From Galdieria yellowstonensis (lineage: Eukaryota > Rhodophyta > Bangiophyceae > Galdieriales > Galdieriaceae): a DNA stretch of 64,000 bases. Below, in pieces: positions 1 to 13,192 of the stretch. Within the stretch, counting starts at the first letter, position 1. Each line of letters starts with the position of its first letter. A model generated the notes under the pieces. It made no database searches, had not been told where the DNA came from, and saw nothing but the letters and a program-made list of their open reading frames with translations. Position numbers and translations under genes: made by a program. Location: NCBI GenBank assembly GCA_026122205.1, contig JANCYU010000022.1, positions 277,493-341,492 of the forward strand. The letters run 5' to 3'.

Positions 1-209
1 AACAGAACTCAGTTGATGGACAAGTTCTCTGGGACGAGAATTGAGATAAACAGCATAAAAACATATTATTCCGTACCTGGTTGGAACAATTACCAAAGCT
101 CGCAAGCAAGGACGCGACGTACGCTTACGAAGAGCTAAAGCGAAAGCGTCAATACTTGCAAGTCTCTAGACGTATACTTGCCTTGCAACAAAGGAAGAAC
201 GTAGCATAA
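1..209 (+). CDS. C-terminal fragment of a gene that begins before the window
   Basis: Two forward frames are open here. One runs from base 1 to a stop near 138. The other is open from about base 48 to a TAA at 207-209 and encodes a basic, helical tail with residues such as EELKRKRQYLQVSRR and the end QQRKNVA. The second looks like a genuine C-terminus, and an ATAAACAG acceptor-like site lies at its upstream edge, so it is probably a last exon. I do not recognise the family. The two frames cannot be joined with confidence because the upstream exons lie outside the window. Bases 210-492 hold no further ORF that I can support. Confidence 0.3.
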
Positions 210-492
210 AGTCTTTCCTGTCCCTGTCGGAGCTTGTATGATAAGATCACCTGGTAAATAATTCCTACTCCAGAGATAACATAAACACTTTTCCTTCGAC
301 TTGTGCAATGATTACCTATCGAGATACTTCAGGTACTTGAAAATTGACCACTGAAAACGAAATAGCTTGTAAATATTCTGTAGCTTTAATCTCTTTCTTA
401 GGCACTCATCAAGTACTTGTATATCTTTATAAGGCTTGAAATCTTCTGCCGTCCAAAGCTGTTGACGGAAACAAGTCGTCGTCATATTATCG

Positions 493-1690
493 ATGAAACG
501 CCAACTGACGGGAGTCGAAAATGATCGACGAAAGCAACGCTTTCGAAAGAACGGACTAAGTGACTTGGAAAGTATTGGAGAGGATCACTACTTTATAAAA
601 AATAATTATCGATATGTAGTTCCGTATACTTTCGAGTATCGTGTAAACACCAAGCAGAGATGGTTCGGGCGACGAATCTTGGAGGTTTTCTCTTGGGAGT
701 TTCCTCACGGAAGTGCAAACTATTGGGAGAACGAACTAAAGCAAGGTCGTCTGTTAGTAAATGGAGACAAAGTGTCACCCAATTTTCTGCTCCAAAACGG
801 ACATATTATAACTCACCTCGTTCATCGTCACGAAGCAGCAACCACTGCAGACCCAGTAGAAATTATCTGTTCGGACTCTGAGAAAGTTGTTGTAAACAAA
901 CCTGCAGGATTGCCAGTTCATCCTTGTGGCAACTATCGGAAAAACTCTTTACTCGCACGACTTGTCGTAGAACACGACCTGAGAAATTTACACGTGGTGC
1001 ATCGGTAGGTTTTCAGGTTCCTTGCCAAACAAGTTTGCATATTTTGGCTCACAGTTTAGATCGTCAAACGTCCGGTTTGGTCATTTTTGCGAGAAACAAG
1101 GAACAAGCCAAATTACTTTCTAACAAATTTCATGATCGGCAAGTCCAAAAAACCTACATTGCCAGAGTTGTTGGTAAATTTCCTTCGGAAACAATTGTTT
1201 GCAATCAGAAGCTTGAATTTGATGAACATGACTGTGTAGGATCATGCAACGACTCAGGAAAGGAAGCAACCACAGTAAGCTATAAGTTTTGATGATCATA
1301 TTATATACTAAAAACTTTAAGATTTTCAAACTTGTATCTTACAACTTTGAGACAGGGCATTCCTTGGTCGAATGCAAACCACTTACAGGAAGAACACATC
1401 AAATAAGATTACATCTTCAGTATTTAGGTCATCCAATTGTGAACGATCCTTTATATTGTTCTGATTGCAATAGCTATCGGATGGAGGATGACATATGTTT
1501 TCCATCTGTTGACGTATTATCCGAAGACATTGTTCAAAAGGGAAAAGAACTTAACTGTCCAATATGTCCCCGAGTTACCGTTTGGGATTCAAAAGAACGT
1601 TCTTATCTTATATGGCTCCATGCAAAGGAATATCGAAGCTCTGATTGGACGTTCCAATCTCCGCTACCTAGTTGGGCGAGTTTTGCATGA
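493..1690 (+). CDS. RNA pseudouridine synthase, RluA/RluD family
   Basis: Three exons: 493-1004, 1055-1274 and 1322-1690. The introns are 50 and 47 nt with GTAG/GTAAG donors and AG acceptors, and the spliced reading frame is 366 codons plus stop. The product isomerises uridine to pseudouridine in rRNA or tRNA. The first intron splits the catalytic motif, and splicing restores HRLDRQTSGL, with the aspartate that forms the active-site nucleophile in this family. The second intron precedes the GRTHQIRLH motif near residue 270. An S4-like segment (ENELKQGRLLVNG) sits around residues 78-110, as in RluD-type enzymes, and VVVNKPAGLPVHP is the usual first family motif. No organelle-targeting peptide is obvious. 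The gene ends 18 bp from the stop codon of the convergent BEACH gene. The family is certain; the target site on RNA is not. Confidence 0.88.
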
Positions 1691-1708
1691 GAAAGCATCC
1701 CACAAGTA

Positions 1709-4700
1709 TTAACAGCCATAGAAAGGATTAGAGGCACCTTGAACGCCAAAAAGAGAGCTCATTTGTAAAAGTGCATATCTATCCACAGCATATGCCAAGA
1801 TCCTACCGTCTGCCAAACCAGCAAGGAGAATGCTTTCTTCAGCAGTGAGACATAATGCACTCACTGGTGATGAGGGACAAGGTTGATAACGATGTAGAAG
1901 ATGGAGATCCCAGGTTGAATATACTCCAACTCCACTGAGTTCGTCCGCAACAAACAAAAGTCTTCCATCAACAGTCGTCGTGTAGCTAGTAATCGTAGGA
2001 GTTGACTGTGCTTGGTTCTCTCGTGAACAGAATTTTTGTTTCTTTAAAAAGACTCCATTGCCAGTATATAAAGTGCAACTTGCCTCCCTGCTTGATATCA
2101 TAATTACTTCGTTTCTACATGTTATCGTGACACTGTCGATCATAATATCCTTCGAAAAGTCAAGAATTCTCAATAGATGACCGTTCGATGCGTTGTGAAT
2201 CATCAGGCAGTTTCCAGCATCATTACTTGCAATAACACCAACTTCCGTATTTACTGCGACACATACCAGCGGATATTCGTGTTCATAAAGAACGAGTTTT
2301 GGTCTTTCTTCAACCACTCTGGTCTTTCGTTTTCTTGACACATTTCCTTGTCCTTTTAATAATGCGCCGAGTTTACTTTCTCCTTTGGAAGAACTCCTTT
2401 CCATTTTCCCTCCTTGAAATTGTTCTTTTCCTCTTTCAGGATCTCCCCAAACTATTTCCCAAACGAAAATAGTTGTATCCTTCGATCCAGTCACTAATGT
2501 TCTACCATCTGAGCCGATAACCAAGCAGGTTACTACGTCTCTATGTCGCTTCAAATATTGAATAGGTTTATGCGCTTCCGCTGTGAAACAACATCGTATG
2601 GACCAATCCCAATGGCCTGCACTAATGATCACCTTGCCATCATAAGTGAGCGCATAAAGTGAATATAAACGAGATAGCGTGGATGCAGTAAAAGTACCGC
2701 CAACGATTTCTTCCCCTCCTCTCGAAGATGCTTTCGTTGTTGTGGTTGACCGTGCCTCCACGTTACTTTCTTGTGTAGAAACTCCGCCAGTCTCTGAAAT
2801 GTTTTTTGTTTCAGTCTCCAAGGTAAACGGTGAGCCTTGCAAGTCCGGTAGAGGCATCCACTTGTGTCGAAAAACTTGTTGTTTCTTCGTAATGCTCAAA
2901 ATTCTTTCACCTGCCTGGCATATCTGAATAATGGAATCATCCGTTCCAATTGCAACTGAAAACTCCAAAGCTGTGCTTAAACCTTCAGGAGTCCAATAAG
3001 ATGGCTGAAAAGCTACGCCACTATGATCGCGTTGTGGATGACTAGAGTCTTGCAGTAGCTGAGGTGGCGTCTGACCAAAATGTGCAATTTGGGTTTCCAT
3101 GGATTCTCTCAATTCCATATCCTGAATTGACTCCAAGTCTACTGCTCCTTCATAAGTCAGATAGAAGAAAACATTACATGCTTCGACTGCTGCAGGTCCT
3201 CTCTGACGAAATCCAAAAATCAAATCGATCCAACGATGCAAATTTAACGAAACATATTCACTTTCCAGTGCTTCTCTATGTACTCGCACAAAATGCTCTG
3301 GAGAATTGTTTGCCCAGTTTGGTAAAATAACGTCATTTATCGAATGACCATCTTGGGTTTGTCCAAAGTTTATCCCGTTCCGATTACGGAAAATCTCTGG
3401 AAAATAAAAAAATTCTGGAATAAGTTCTTTTACATCTTGCATAGACTGAGTCACCGAGTTCCAGGCTCCATGAACAGAATAAAACATTCGATCCGGGTGA
3501 TCAAAGAGTCCACCTTGTAACTGAAGAGAAAGTGTCGTGAACGGTTCCACACGTACAAGGTAATGTAGTGTGGAGGCTGCAGAGGAATAATGAGATCCAT
3601 AATGAAACGGAGGAATAGATTGATCTGCCCAAGTTTCGAAACGTTCTCGAAATAGCCTTTCCCGTTCATCCCTGTCACTAGAATTGGAAGATGGTTGACA
3701 ACCAATAGGCTTGCTAAGATCTCGAAACGTTTTAGGGTCAGTCAAATCAAGTTCAGGAGTCGAATAATCTGCCAAAATCCATGGAAATATGGGATACTGG
3801 CAAAGATCATTATTGGAACGCCCTGCAAGTCGATTCAAAATGCATAAATATTCGAAATTGCTAAGCTGACGTCTTTTCCAACGCGCACAGGCATCTGCTA
3901 CCAACGACTGAACCGTTTTCCAATCAAGTATGCAGCGAGGAAACCTAAATGCACCTCCTGCATAAACTGATCGCGGACCACCAGTATTATGACTAGGCGC
4001 TGGCCGGTTATAGGGTAAATCTAAAAGTTTTGATAAAAGCTTTAAACACGTTTTGCATGCTCGAGAAGTCTGAAAAGCAAAAAAATAGGACTTGTTGCCT
4101 CTCAGAAAGATTTCAAAAGCCTTGTGTTGAAGGAGAAAACGACGAAACTCCAAATGTTGGACATCTTCCAGAGGAAAGTTCAATTCTTGTATGCTAATGA
4201 CATCTTCCTCAGTAGAAGGTGTCCTTACGAAATAACCAGGCGATAATACTTTCTCCGATTCCTCATTAAATGGACTCTCAAGAAAACGAATGCTTCTTTC
4301 TCTCAACTCTAATCTTCCAGGAATAGCTTCCAAGTAATGAACCCAGATACAAGTCCCTGACCATTGGACGTCAGAAGCTGAAGCTGCAGTTCTTGCAGCT
4401 AGTAATTCGACATTGCTCAATAACGGAGTGGATGCACTGGAAGACGCCGAAGCAGGTTCAGGTGATTCCACTGACCAGTCATAATTCTTTTCTTCAGATT
4501 GCAAGGTTGAAGGATCTTCAACAGGAAGAGAAAGATGTGGCCCTGTGATGTTCGTAGACTCCTTCTTAAGCTGTTCCTGAGCGACAGAAGATTCAACTTC
4601 CTCGTGAGATGCTGTCATGATTTCGCTGGTAGCAACCTTCGAAGGTGAACTCAGTTGATTAGCTGACTCGTTCAACTTCATACGCTGTGTATCCGTGTTT

Positions 4701-7700
4701 CCTGCAGGCTTGAGAAGCCATCTTCTTTGAAGAGTATCCATAATTCCAGCCAAACTCCAGTGAATACTTGTCGAATTCTTTAACATCTTTTGGTAATTCA
4801 ACTGCTTTCGAAAACCAAAAACAATTTTGCGCCAATCACTGGCCTTTAATCTTACTTTTGCTTCCCGTTTGACTCCGTCTGAAGAAACAACTTCTTGTTC
4901 TTCAGGTTTCATACAAACTTTTGAAGAAAGCTCCGAGGAAATTCTCTCCAGGAGATGCATCGAATAGTTGTTTCGGCTCTTCCAATTCATTAAAGCGGAG
5001 AACATACAAGCACAACCAGTTTCTTTCCATTCTTGCTCCTTCTTCATCAATGAAGTTATAACTTCATTTCCGGCGCTAGAGGACTGATCTCCACCTTTGT
5101 GGAAGCTCTTGCTTCTCATAGGTCGCAGGAAACCAAAAGACTTTCTTCCAACGGTTGATGTTGTTTGCTTCCATTTCTTCGACAGGTTACCTAATAGCAC
5201 CTCTACTTCACTTTGCCAATTTTTTCGCCCTTCTGTTGTCAATGACTGACTTGCGATGCTGTCATACAGCAAACCGGTCAAGTACTGTTCTACATAATGA
5301 CGCCATATTTTATCGACACGTAAACCTCCATGGAATTCACCTATACTTGCAACGAGAGACTCATAATAAGACGGATCATCATTTCGTTTCCGTTTCTCAA
5401 CGATAAGCTCCATAATGAATAACAGAGAAATTCTAACGAAGCCAGCTTTACAAATTGGTTCAATAAAAGTTTGCTCATCAAGTTTGAAAGACTTTGGACT
5501 GGAGCTCTCCCCTACGAACGATCTATCATTGTCGAACTTTCTAAACAGTTCCGACATAACAGATTTCGGAAAAATATAACCGCCTGAAATTTCAAAGTCG
5601 CTACTACCTTGTTTCGTTTCTCCACTAAAAGAGGCAGGTGATGTATTTAGTAAACCCAATAAGAAGATAATTTCAACACAGTTTTCATATAGTTGTGACT
5701 TGAAATCTTCTCGTCCTGTTTCTTCTTGATTTTGCTCCTTGTCTATGTGACAAATGAGCTCGGTAAACAAAAACAACATCGCAAGTCCTTCAGAAGTCTC
5801 GAGTGACTGTGAACTTTTCGATCCTACGTTCATACCAAATAACCCTCGAGACAACAATAATGGAACTGCAATATCCTTGACACTCTGCAGGAACCACATA
5901 AGAACCTGAATTGCAAAATGAACGTCTAGACAACTCCACGCGGCAAAAACCAAGTCTTCTACGTAATAAATAGTGGCCAAACTCATACCATGATCTTCGA
6001 TGATTTGCTTAAAGAATAGGGCTACTAGTTTCTTACAAGAAGCAATGCAAGATCGAAAAGGTTCCTCTTTGTTACACATAGAAGAATCTTCCACCTGAAA
6101 AAGTTTAATGATCCAAAACGACCATAAGTTGAACCGCAAGAATGCCTTCGTGAGAACCTTTTTCTCTTCCAAAAGGGCAGTGAGTGCTTGGACCATCGAA
6201 GCTCTACGTATTAAATCGGTTTCCTTCAACAAGATGATAAAAATGAGCGGCAAAAGTCCAGTACGAAGCTTTTCATTCGTCAAGTGTAAACTCCAAGTGA
6301 CGCTTAAGCATTCAGAGGATGTGAGGTACTCCAATAAAACAAAAAGATCCGTTTCGGCTCCACGAAGATGCAATATTCTTGCAGTAAACAAACACAAACC
6401 ACCAACGATACAAAGCTTCCACTCATCCTTCTCCATGTTTCCACAAACTTCTGAAAGAACAAATTGCGATGTCATCCACTGAACAAAGTCCTCACAATTC
6501 GATTCAAACAAGTCAAACAACTGACCCATGCTGAGGTAAACTAGGGAAAGTTGAGAGAACGAAGAAAGCGACTTCAGCAAAACGTCAATCACATTCTGCT
6601 GTATCAGCAGTGAGAAACATCGAGTTCTATCGGACGCTGAAAGAGAATCACTAAAGCTGGAAAGCCAACGGATTAAATAGTCTAATTTCTCGAGTTGTTC
6701 CGGTTCATTTTCAGCCATAAGACGGAAACAGACAGATTTCATGAGATTCTCAATCAAAGCTCTCGAATAAGAACGTTCTATTTGATCGAAATCTGAAACA
6801 CCAAACTTCTTCGAGGTTCCACCGATAACTAATACTTCATCACCACTAGCCAACCGCTCCGATTCCGTTACAAGTAGCTGAAAACCGTAAAAAATATAGT
6901 CTACTAAAGGTCTAAATAATTTCATGTCTCGTGATTCCTGAGAAACAAATACAGCACTATCCACGTCAAAGTTTGCAATTATTCCCAACAAATTGTGCAC
7001 ATCAAACAGAGAATTGTTCATCAAGGAACACATTGTTTCCCAGAAATAAATAGCAACTTCTTGAGTCATCTTGTTCCACAGAAATTCGTTGGAGAGACAG
7101 TGCTCTGTAAAAAGAGAAACCAGAGAATTCCCGGTACAACAGACTTCAAGAAGACGAAAGATTGCCGCAACTAACTCTTTTGATGAAAAAACAAGTCCTG
7201 TGTCATAAAACCAAGCACCTAAATATTCAAAAATACTTGTAAACATAAACTCTGTTTCACATAGCTTGTCGTAATGCATTATGCTCGAAATTATATTTAG
7301 GCAATAACAAGCAAGCTCGTTTAAACTTTTTGAGTCTGGAAAAATAATATTGCCTTTCATTTCACCTTCTTCCACAATTGATGTGTTTACATTGTCAAGC
7401 GCAAAAAGTAACTCCAAAACCATTTTTGAACCTCCAATGCAATGCAAACTGTCAACGATGTTATTTACTGAGCAAACTCTCGAATCTCCTGATGAACCTA
7501 TCAGTCTGGCAGTCAAGAGCTTTCTTGTACCAACAACTGTTGATGAGCTATTCGGGCATATACGAGAATCCCCACAACAACGAGGTGCATATAGGAACAG
7601 AACTGATAAATTTGACAATTCCTCAAGCTCCTTTGCTGAATCGGAAAGGCTTGCTTCAAGGAGATCACTATCGAACGATGGACCCAGCTGATGAAGAGTT

Positions 7701-10700
7701 GAAATGGTTTGTTCACTCAAAGTGCCTTGATAACAATAAATTGCACCAAACTGTCCTTTTAGGCATGAAGTTGTACGGTGTATAACCTTAGTATTATCCA
7801 TCCAAACGAAGGAACAACCAAATCCAATTGCAGCAATTCTATCAACGTTCTTTGATAGATTGCCTGAAGACGAGTGCTTTCCATCCAAATAGATATCTAT
7901 GATTGTCTGTTTACCTGAAGAAACCCTCTGGAAACGTATACAAAAAAAGACCCAAGCATTTGGTGGAACTTCTATATCTGTATTGTGAAAAGTATCGAGA
8001 ACTGTTTGCGACTCGTGCATTCTCCAGCAAATAATGCCCAGTTCATTCAAGAACATTTCAATAGCAATATCGTTCGATGAGTATAGTTGAAATACTGATG
8101 ATTCTCGATACAGAGGTTCTCTTTGAAACCAAAAGGTAAGCCATAGACTATCTTTACGACGAGTCAGATCAACACCAGAGAGTATGGAAACAAGTCCTGA
8201 ATGATTTCCCGAAAAGTCAAAAAACCAGCGAGGCCACTTTTTGCATATTTCAAACGAGTCGCAGAGATTACGAAAAATGGTAACTTGAGCATCAGACACC
8301 ATCAACTTATAGTGTAAGCTTAGATCAGAAGAATGCAACAAATAGGTCACTGCAAACAGTCTACTTAATGTCGGAGGGGTTACCACACGACGAATAATCG
8401 CACATAAACAGGACAAATAAGCGTTTCTTAGATGCGAATTTGACCAGTAGACCGAATCTACAGGTGTTTCAAAAAGACAGTCAATGATAATTTGCGTTAC
8501 TCCCGAAGCATCAACAACGGAGGCATTTAGGCTGTCCTCATGGGTTATTGCATATAAAAAGTTACAGAGAGCTACTTGAATCTCTACTGATGTCGAATCG
8601 ATAAGTTTGAACAGGACATAAAGAACTTGTGAGCAGCTTGAAGCAATTCTGTGACCAAAAGCAAGTCGTTCTCGTGATGATAAGATGTTGCTCTCTACAA
8701 CGAAAGATATCGCACCATCCGCATCTTCATAGCCATAACGAGCCAGTACGGAATTACCCATAACCATTTCCAACAATGCCGCAACAATCTCGGCAGATAT
8801 TCCTTCAGGGTAACAAGAATGCAACGTCTGAACAAGAAAACTATACAACATTCAATCATGTAACTATTCTCGAAATTTAAGAAAGAACCTACTCTGCTGT
8901 AAATAAGCTCCTGAACTGTAGCTCGGCTTTTGAGTCATTTCGTATCAATTGTGATAATAATTTGAGCAGATCAATGCCGATAATACGTAACAAACTAGAA
9001 TCCCCATTTGCAAAAATATACTTGACAACATCAAACCCTCTTGTCTTCCGAAACATTTTCTGCAAAAGTAACTTTGACTCCGTTACAAGAATAGAAAAAA
9101 GAGATAAATATTTCTGAAGGACACGGCTCCTTTCGTCCACATTCAACGACTGTTGGAAACAGAGCTGCTCCAGCCTTTCCAGCAAAGCTTGAAACAGTAA
9201 AAGACAGTGTTTCCTCGTTTCCAAGAGCGTGAAGTCCTTTGAACGAACGAACGAATTTTCTCGTTCATCTGCAGCTAAAAAAATTCGGCGCAAAAGATCC
9301 TTTCCCAAGTCGCCTGTCTCCTCCTTTTCTAAAAAACGAATAAAAATCTTCCAAATGCGATCAGAATATAAACTTGTAAAAGGAGCCATCTCATTTGAAA
9401 AGAATATTTTTAGAACAACCAACAGTTTTCGACTAAGTGAAGCAATTCTCTCGCGATGACTGCAGTCCACCAGAACAGATTTCTCCTCCTCTAAATGCAA
9501 AATTCCATTACTTACAACGTAGATGTTTTCAACTTGTACAAGCTTTTCATGAACAGAACTAGAACAAACAGTCAACGCCGAAATATAAATGTCCAACGCT
9601 CCATCAAGGAAGTCTACATTGGTAATAAGACGATCGGAAGATTCGTCCAAAATTACGCAGTCATCCCCCATAACGATTTTTGCCGATATTAATGTACGTA
9701 AAAGCAACTCCAACACTGAATGACAATAATCATCAGAACTGCTGGCAATGCAGTCGCGAAGGAAGGAACGGAAAGTATCCAGAAACTTTAGTTGCTCATC
9801 CAGTTCACTCGTAAAATTGCCGAGAAAAATTTCTTCAAGTAGGTTCTCTTTCGAAAACAATCTCGAAATCTCCTGTCTCCCTATGAACTCAAAAACTTGC
9901 AAAATCATGCATTTATGTCGTAAAGCTATCCAATTAATCCGTTCATCACGCAAACTCGAAGTTTCATTCAAAACGCGAAGATATCCAGAAATAATTGCAG
10001 CTGTAGCTGTAAAGTGCACGTCTCTAACTATCCATCGAGAAGAAACAAATGTTTCCTTCAAGAACTTGATAACACTGATACAAAGGCAATCAAGCAAGTC
10101 CAGTAAAGCACAAGAAGACTGCGAGCTAACATCCAAATCTTTCCATTCCTGCAATGTTGCTGAATACATTTCAACAAAAACATACTTCACACCTCCTGGA
10201 TGTCTCGTCATTTGATTTAAACAGTTCTCGTCAGTCAGATAACACACGCCAATAAATAATACAAGTTCATCAATCAGGTCCTTGATGATGTTTGTCGAAA
10301 CATTCGTATTTTGACAAATGTAAGCGAGTAGCACCTTGTACTGAGAAAGAACGTTATACGTAATAACTGAGAATCGCCTTTGTTCACCTAGAGGTGCAAT
10401 CGCATGTGAAAGTTCCACTAATGAGCTTTTCTTAGCAGCCATTTCGTTCAACTCACGAAGCCACATGACCTCCAGAGAGATAAAGTCTTCCGAAATTACC
10501 AAACCGTTATCGATGCTGCTCAAACTGTCGAAAAAATGAAAAAGGAGAGTATAAGCAGTCTCTGCTTTCTCCAGAACTTCCAAAGCCATTATCAAATGGG
10601 ATACTGTTCGAACAGCAAAAATGATTCGCACCAACGATATGAAAAAACTCTTATCATCTACTGCGCATTTTGCTAATAAATGGCTTAGCTGCCGTCGAAT

Positions 10701-11499
10701 ACTGCGTTCAACAACTGAAAAGATAAACGACTTTTGCGAAGAAGTACCGTGACGACTCACAAACTTTGTTAATAGCAGCAATAAGACACTCATGTCTCCT
10801 CCATCTCCGTAGCATAGTTCTTCTTGCGGGCTTTTCCTTTGGCATAACTTTGAAACGATAATAGGTACGCCGCATTCTGAGATCCAACGGGAAAAGTAGT
10901 CTGCATGCAAAAGAAAAATTTCCAACCACGCCTTTTCAAGTTCCAAGACTTTGAAGAAACATTTTTCCAACCAGGACTCTCCAAGAGAAGAATCCAAATA
11001 ATGTTCGCTACAATAACGTGCGATTTTCAACAGGGAGACTCGAAGGTCGGAACAAGACGACTGCAAGTCGCCAGCATTGTTAGATTTGGATTCATTGGCT
11101 TCGTATTCAACAGTTTCTGTAGATAAAGCTGCAGTTTTCAAGTGCTCTCCGCACTCTCTGACGCAATTTTCGTGCGCTATAAATAATTCGAACAATTCGC
11201 GTTGCTGTACAGTCAACTTGACAAACAGTAAGATGAAAGAAAAAATATTCAAATATATGGCTTACTTTCTGAGGGCCCTTACTGGCATTTTCGTGTCTCT
11301 TCTTCGAAACTTTAAACTTTTCGAGTTTCAGCAGGGCCTCCAACAGGCTTCTAATAAATAGTTCGTCCACAATTGTTTCATCATTCTCATCCAGCTTTTT
11401 CAAATATGCAGCTTCTTCTTGAGTTAAGGACTCCTTTCCACAAGCACAGTCCAAAACCTTTTTTGCGAGCCTAGACGCATCCTTGATGTCTTGCGCCAT
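1709..11499 (-). CDS. Giant BEACH-WD40 protein (neurobeachin/LYST-like)
   Basis: Read on the minus strand, exons are 11499-11266, 11216-8893 and 8840-1709, separated by 49- and 52-nt introns. The joined frame is 3,230 codons including the stop. The N-terminal two thirds is helical armadillo-like sequence without recognisable motifs. A concanavalin/LamG-like segment (DSLWLTFWFQREP) follows near residues 1080-1260. A PH-BEACH domain (LELRERSIRFLE onward) lies around 2350-2460. The BEACH domain, marked by NFEYLCILNRLAGRSNND and YPIFPWILADY, covers roughly 2500-2800, and WD40 repeats (VTCLVIGSDGRTLVTGSKD) run to the end. This order is that of neurobeachin/LRBA/LYST scaffolds, which act in vesicle traffic and membrane fission or fusion. 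Which subfamily it belongs to cannot be settled by eye. The start ATG at 11499 lies only 19 bp from the divergent COQ2 start. Confidence 0.93.
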
Positions 11500-11518
11500 C
11501 CACCAACAAGAGACGAGA

Positions 11519-12637
11519 ATGAACGCAGTGCGACTGTTTCACAAGGCGCTTTGGAAGACATGCAAACCACAAAAAAGACTAGACTCGCCAATTTTATTGC
11601 ATACTGCAAATATACAAAAAGGACCTTGGAAGCGGATAGACATCGCAGAGAGTCTTACGAGTCCTAACGTGAACCATCGTTCTATTCACAACAGTACGCT
11701 TGGGAAACAAGTTTCTTCATTCTTCAAAAATATCTCGTTTCAAAGCTTTCGAGAAAACCCCTATGTTAAACTAGCTAGACTGGACAAACCTATTGGAACA
11801 TGGTTATTGTATTTACCTTGTACCTGGTCTATTTCTCTTGCAGCAGAACCTGGGCACATTCCTGACCTTGGTCTTCTAAGCTTATTTGGAGTCGGTGCGG
11901 TTTTATTGAGAGGTGCAGGATGCACCATCAACGATATGTGGGATAGTCGTCTCGATAAATTGGTTGAACGATCGAAAACACGGCCTTTGGCTTCTGGACA
12001 ACTCACGAGGAGGCAAGCGCTAGTTTTTGTTGGTGCTCAGTTACTTGGAGGTTTACCCATATTACTATCTTTGAATACATATAGTCAGATATTGGGAGCA
12101 AGTTCTCTGTGTTTGGTTACGTTATATCCGCTGGCGAAACGTGTCACCTTTTGGCCACAACTTGTTTTGGGACTAACTTTTAACTGGGGAGCTTTGCTTG
12201 GTTGGGCCGCTGTAAAAGGTTCTTTAGGAGCTCCTGCTTTGTGTTTATACAGTGCAGGAGTTGCTTGGACCCTTATATATGATACTATTTATGCCCACCA
12301 AGATAAGCTTGACGACAAGAAGGTCGGCATTCGTTCCACAGCCTTGTACTTTGGTGAGAAAACCAACAGTTGGCTTTTGTTTTTTTCTGGCGTACATATC
12401 ACTTCACTGTTAGCCACCGGCTATCTTGTAGGCCAGACTGCTCCATATTATGCCAGCGTCATAGTAGCATCTTTCCACTTGTGGAGGCAGATAGTTGGAA
12501 CAAACTATAATGTTCCTGAAGAATGTGCCAAGACTTTTCGATCAAACCGAAATTATGGTCTTATCATATTTATGGGAATATGCGTTGGCAACCTTTTTCG
12601 AAAGGAAACAGACTCTGTAAACAACATTTCGAAATAG
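11519..12637 (+). CDS. COQ2: 4-hydroxybenzoate polyprenyltransferase, mitochondrial (UbiA family)
   Basis: Single exon of 372 codons from the ATG at 11519. An upstream in-frame ATG at 11483 would overlap the divergent BEACH start codon, so the second ATG is preferred. It begins with MNAVRLFHKALWK, a basic, amphipathic mitochondrial targeting-like sequence. The enzyme attaches the polyprenyl tail to 4-hydroxybenzoate in ubiquinone synthesis, in the inner mitochondrial membrane. Both Asp-rich prenyl-diphosphate/Mg2+ motifs are visible: NDMWDSRLDK (about residue 140) and YAHQDKLDDKKVG (about residue 260). DKPIGTWLLYLPCTWS and the RPLASGQLT segment are typical of COQ2/UbiA, and six or more hydrophobic membrane segments are evident. 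It lies head to head with the BEACH gene and tail to tail with NDUFA2. Confidence 0.93.
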   Translation: MNAVRLFHKALWKTCKPQKRLDSPILLHTANIQKGPWKRIDIAESLTSPNVNHRSIHNSTLGKQVSSFFKNISFQSFRENPYVKLARLDKPIGTWLLYLPCTWSISLAAEPGHIPDLGLLSLFGVGAVLLRGAGCTINDMWDSRLDKLVERSKTRPLASGQLTRRQALVFVGAQLLGGLPILLSLNTYSQILGASSLCLVTLYPLAKRVTFWPQLVLGLTFNWGALLGWAAVKGSLGAPALCLYSAGVAWTLIYDTIYAHQDKLDDKKVGIRSTALYFGEKTNSWLLFFSGVHITSLLATGYLVGQTAPYYASVIVASFHLWRQIVGTNYNVPEECAKTFRSNRNYGLIIFMGICVGNLFRKETDSVNNISK

Positions 12638-12698
12638 AAATATGGAAATATTTAATATATATCTGATATTCTGTTTTGTTCCAAAGTAATTTTTGATC

Positions 12699-13192
12699 TC
12701 ATATAATATCGGCGAAGCGAACAGTTTGGCAGGCTTTGCTTCCAGACAACGGTTTCTTTGCCTGTTCTTCTCCTTTTTGAACCATTCGTTGCAGTGTTCT
12801 CTCTATGCCTTTACAAAAATAAATAAGAGTCACTACTAGGAGAAACAAGGTACCTTGGATGTCAAGTCCGGCGACTGAAGATGTTTCGTAAACTCCATTA
12901 CCTGAAATCTTGTCACGATGAGGTTTCTCATCATAATGTTGACTTACCCATACGAGTGGAAATATGAGGTTTGATGCCATCGCAGCATCGAATATATATC
13001 GGGAGGCCGGGGTTCAACAACTTGAGTTCGCCGTAGCTTGTGGCAAGAAAGTTCCTCCAAAGCAAGTAAAACATGTTCAGTAAACAAACTGATACAAAAT
13101 ACTTACCGAACTCCAACACTGTTTGGGTTTTTACTAGAATAAACGAAACGGATTTCTTCAAAGACATGTGACAGCCTCGCTCTCCAGCTCAT
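12699..13192 (-). CDS. NDUFA2: Complex I subunit NDUFA2/B8 (thioredoxin-fold accessory subunit)
   Basis: The gene is broken into four exons and no single long ORF shows it. Read on the minus strand they are 13192-13107, 13054-12948, 12901-12854 and 12808-12699, with introns of 52, 46 and 45 nt. All have GT..AG ends and phases that agree, giving 116 codons plus stop. The product begins MSWRARLSHVFEEIRFVYSS and continues through NPNSVGVRNFL, ELKLLNPGLPIYIR, CCDGIKPHISTRMGNG and GIERTLQRMVQ. This follows animal and plant NDUFA2 almost block for block (a short N-terminus, a GVR-F segment, NP-LPI-IR, a Cys that is part of the family redox site, then the ALE-like last helix). It is an accessory subunit of mitochondrial NADH:ubiquinone oxidoreductase. 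A C-terminal extension of about 20 residues follows the last helix. Next to COQ2, it makes a convergent pair of respiratory-chain genes. Confidence 0.85.

Noticed and set aside
6108..7785. Forward ORFs of 113-135 codons within the BEACH gene
   Set aside because: They are antisense shadows of a long conserved coding exon and have no family features.
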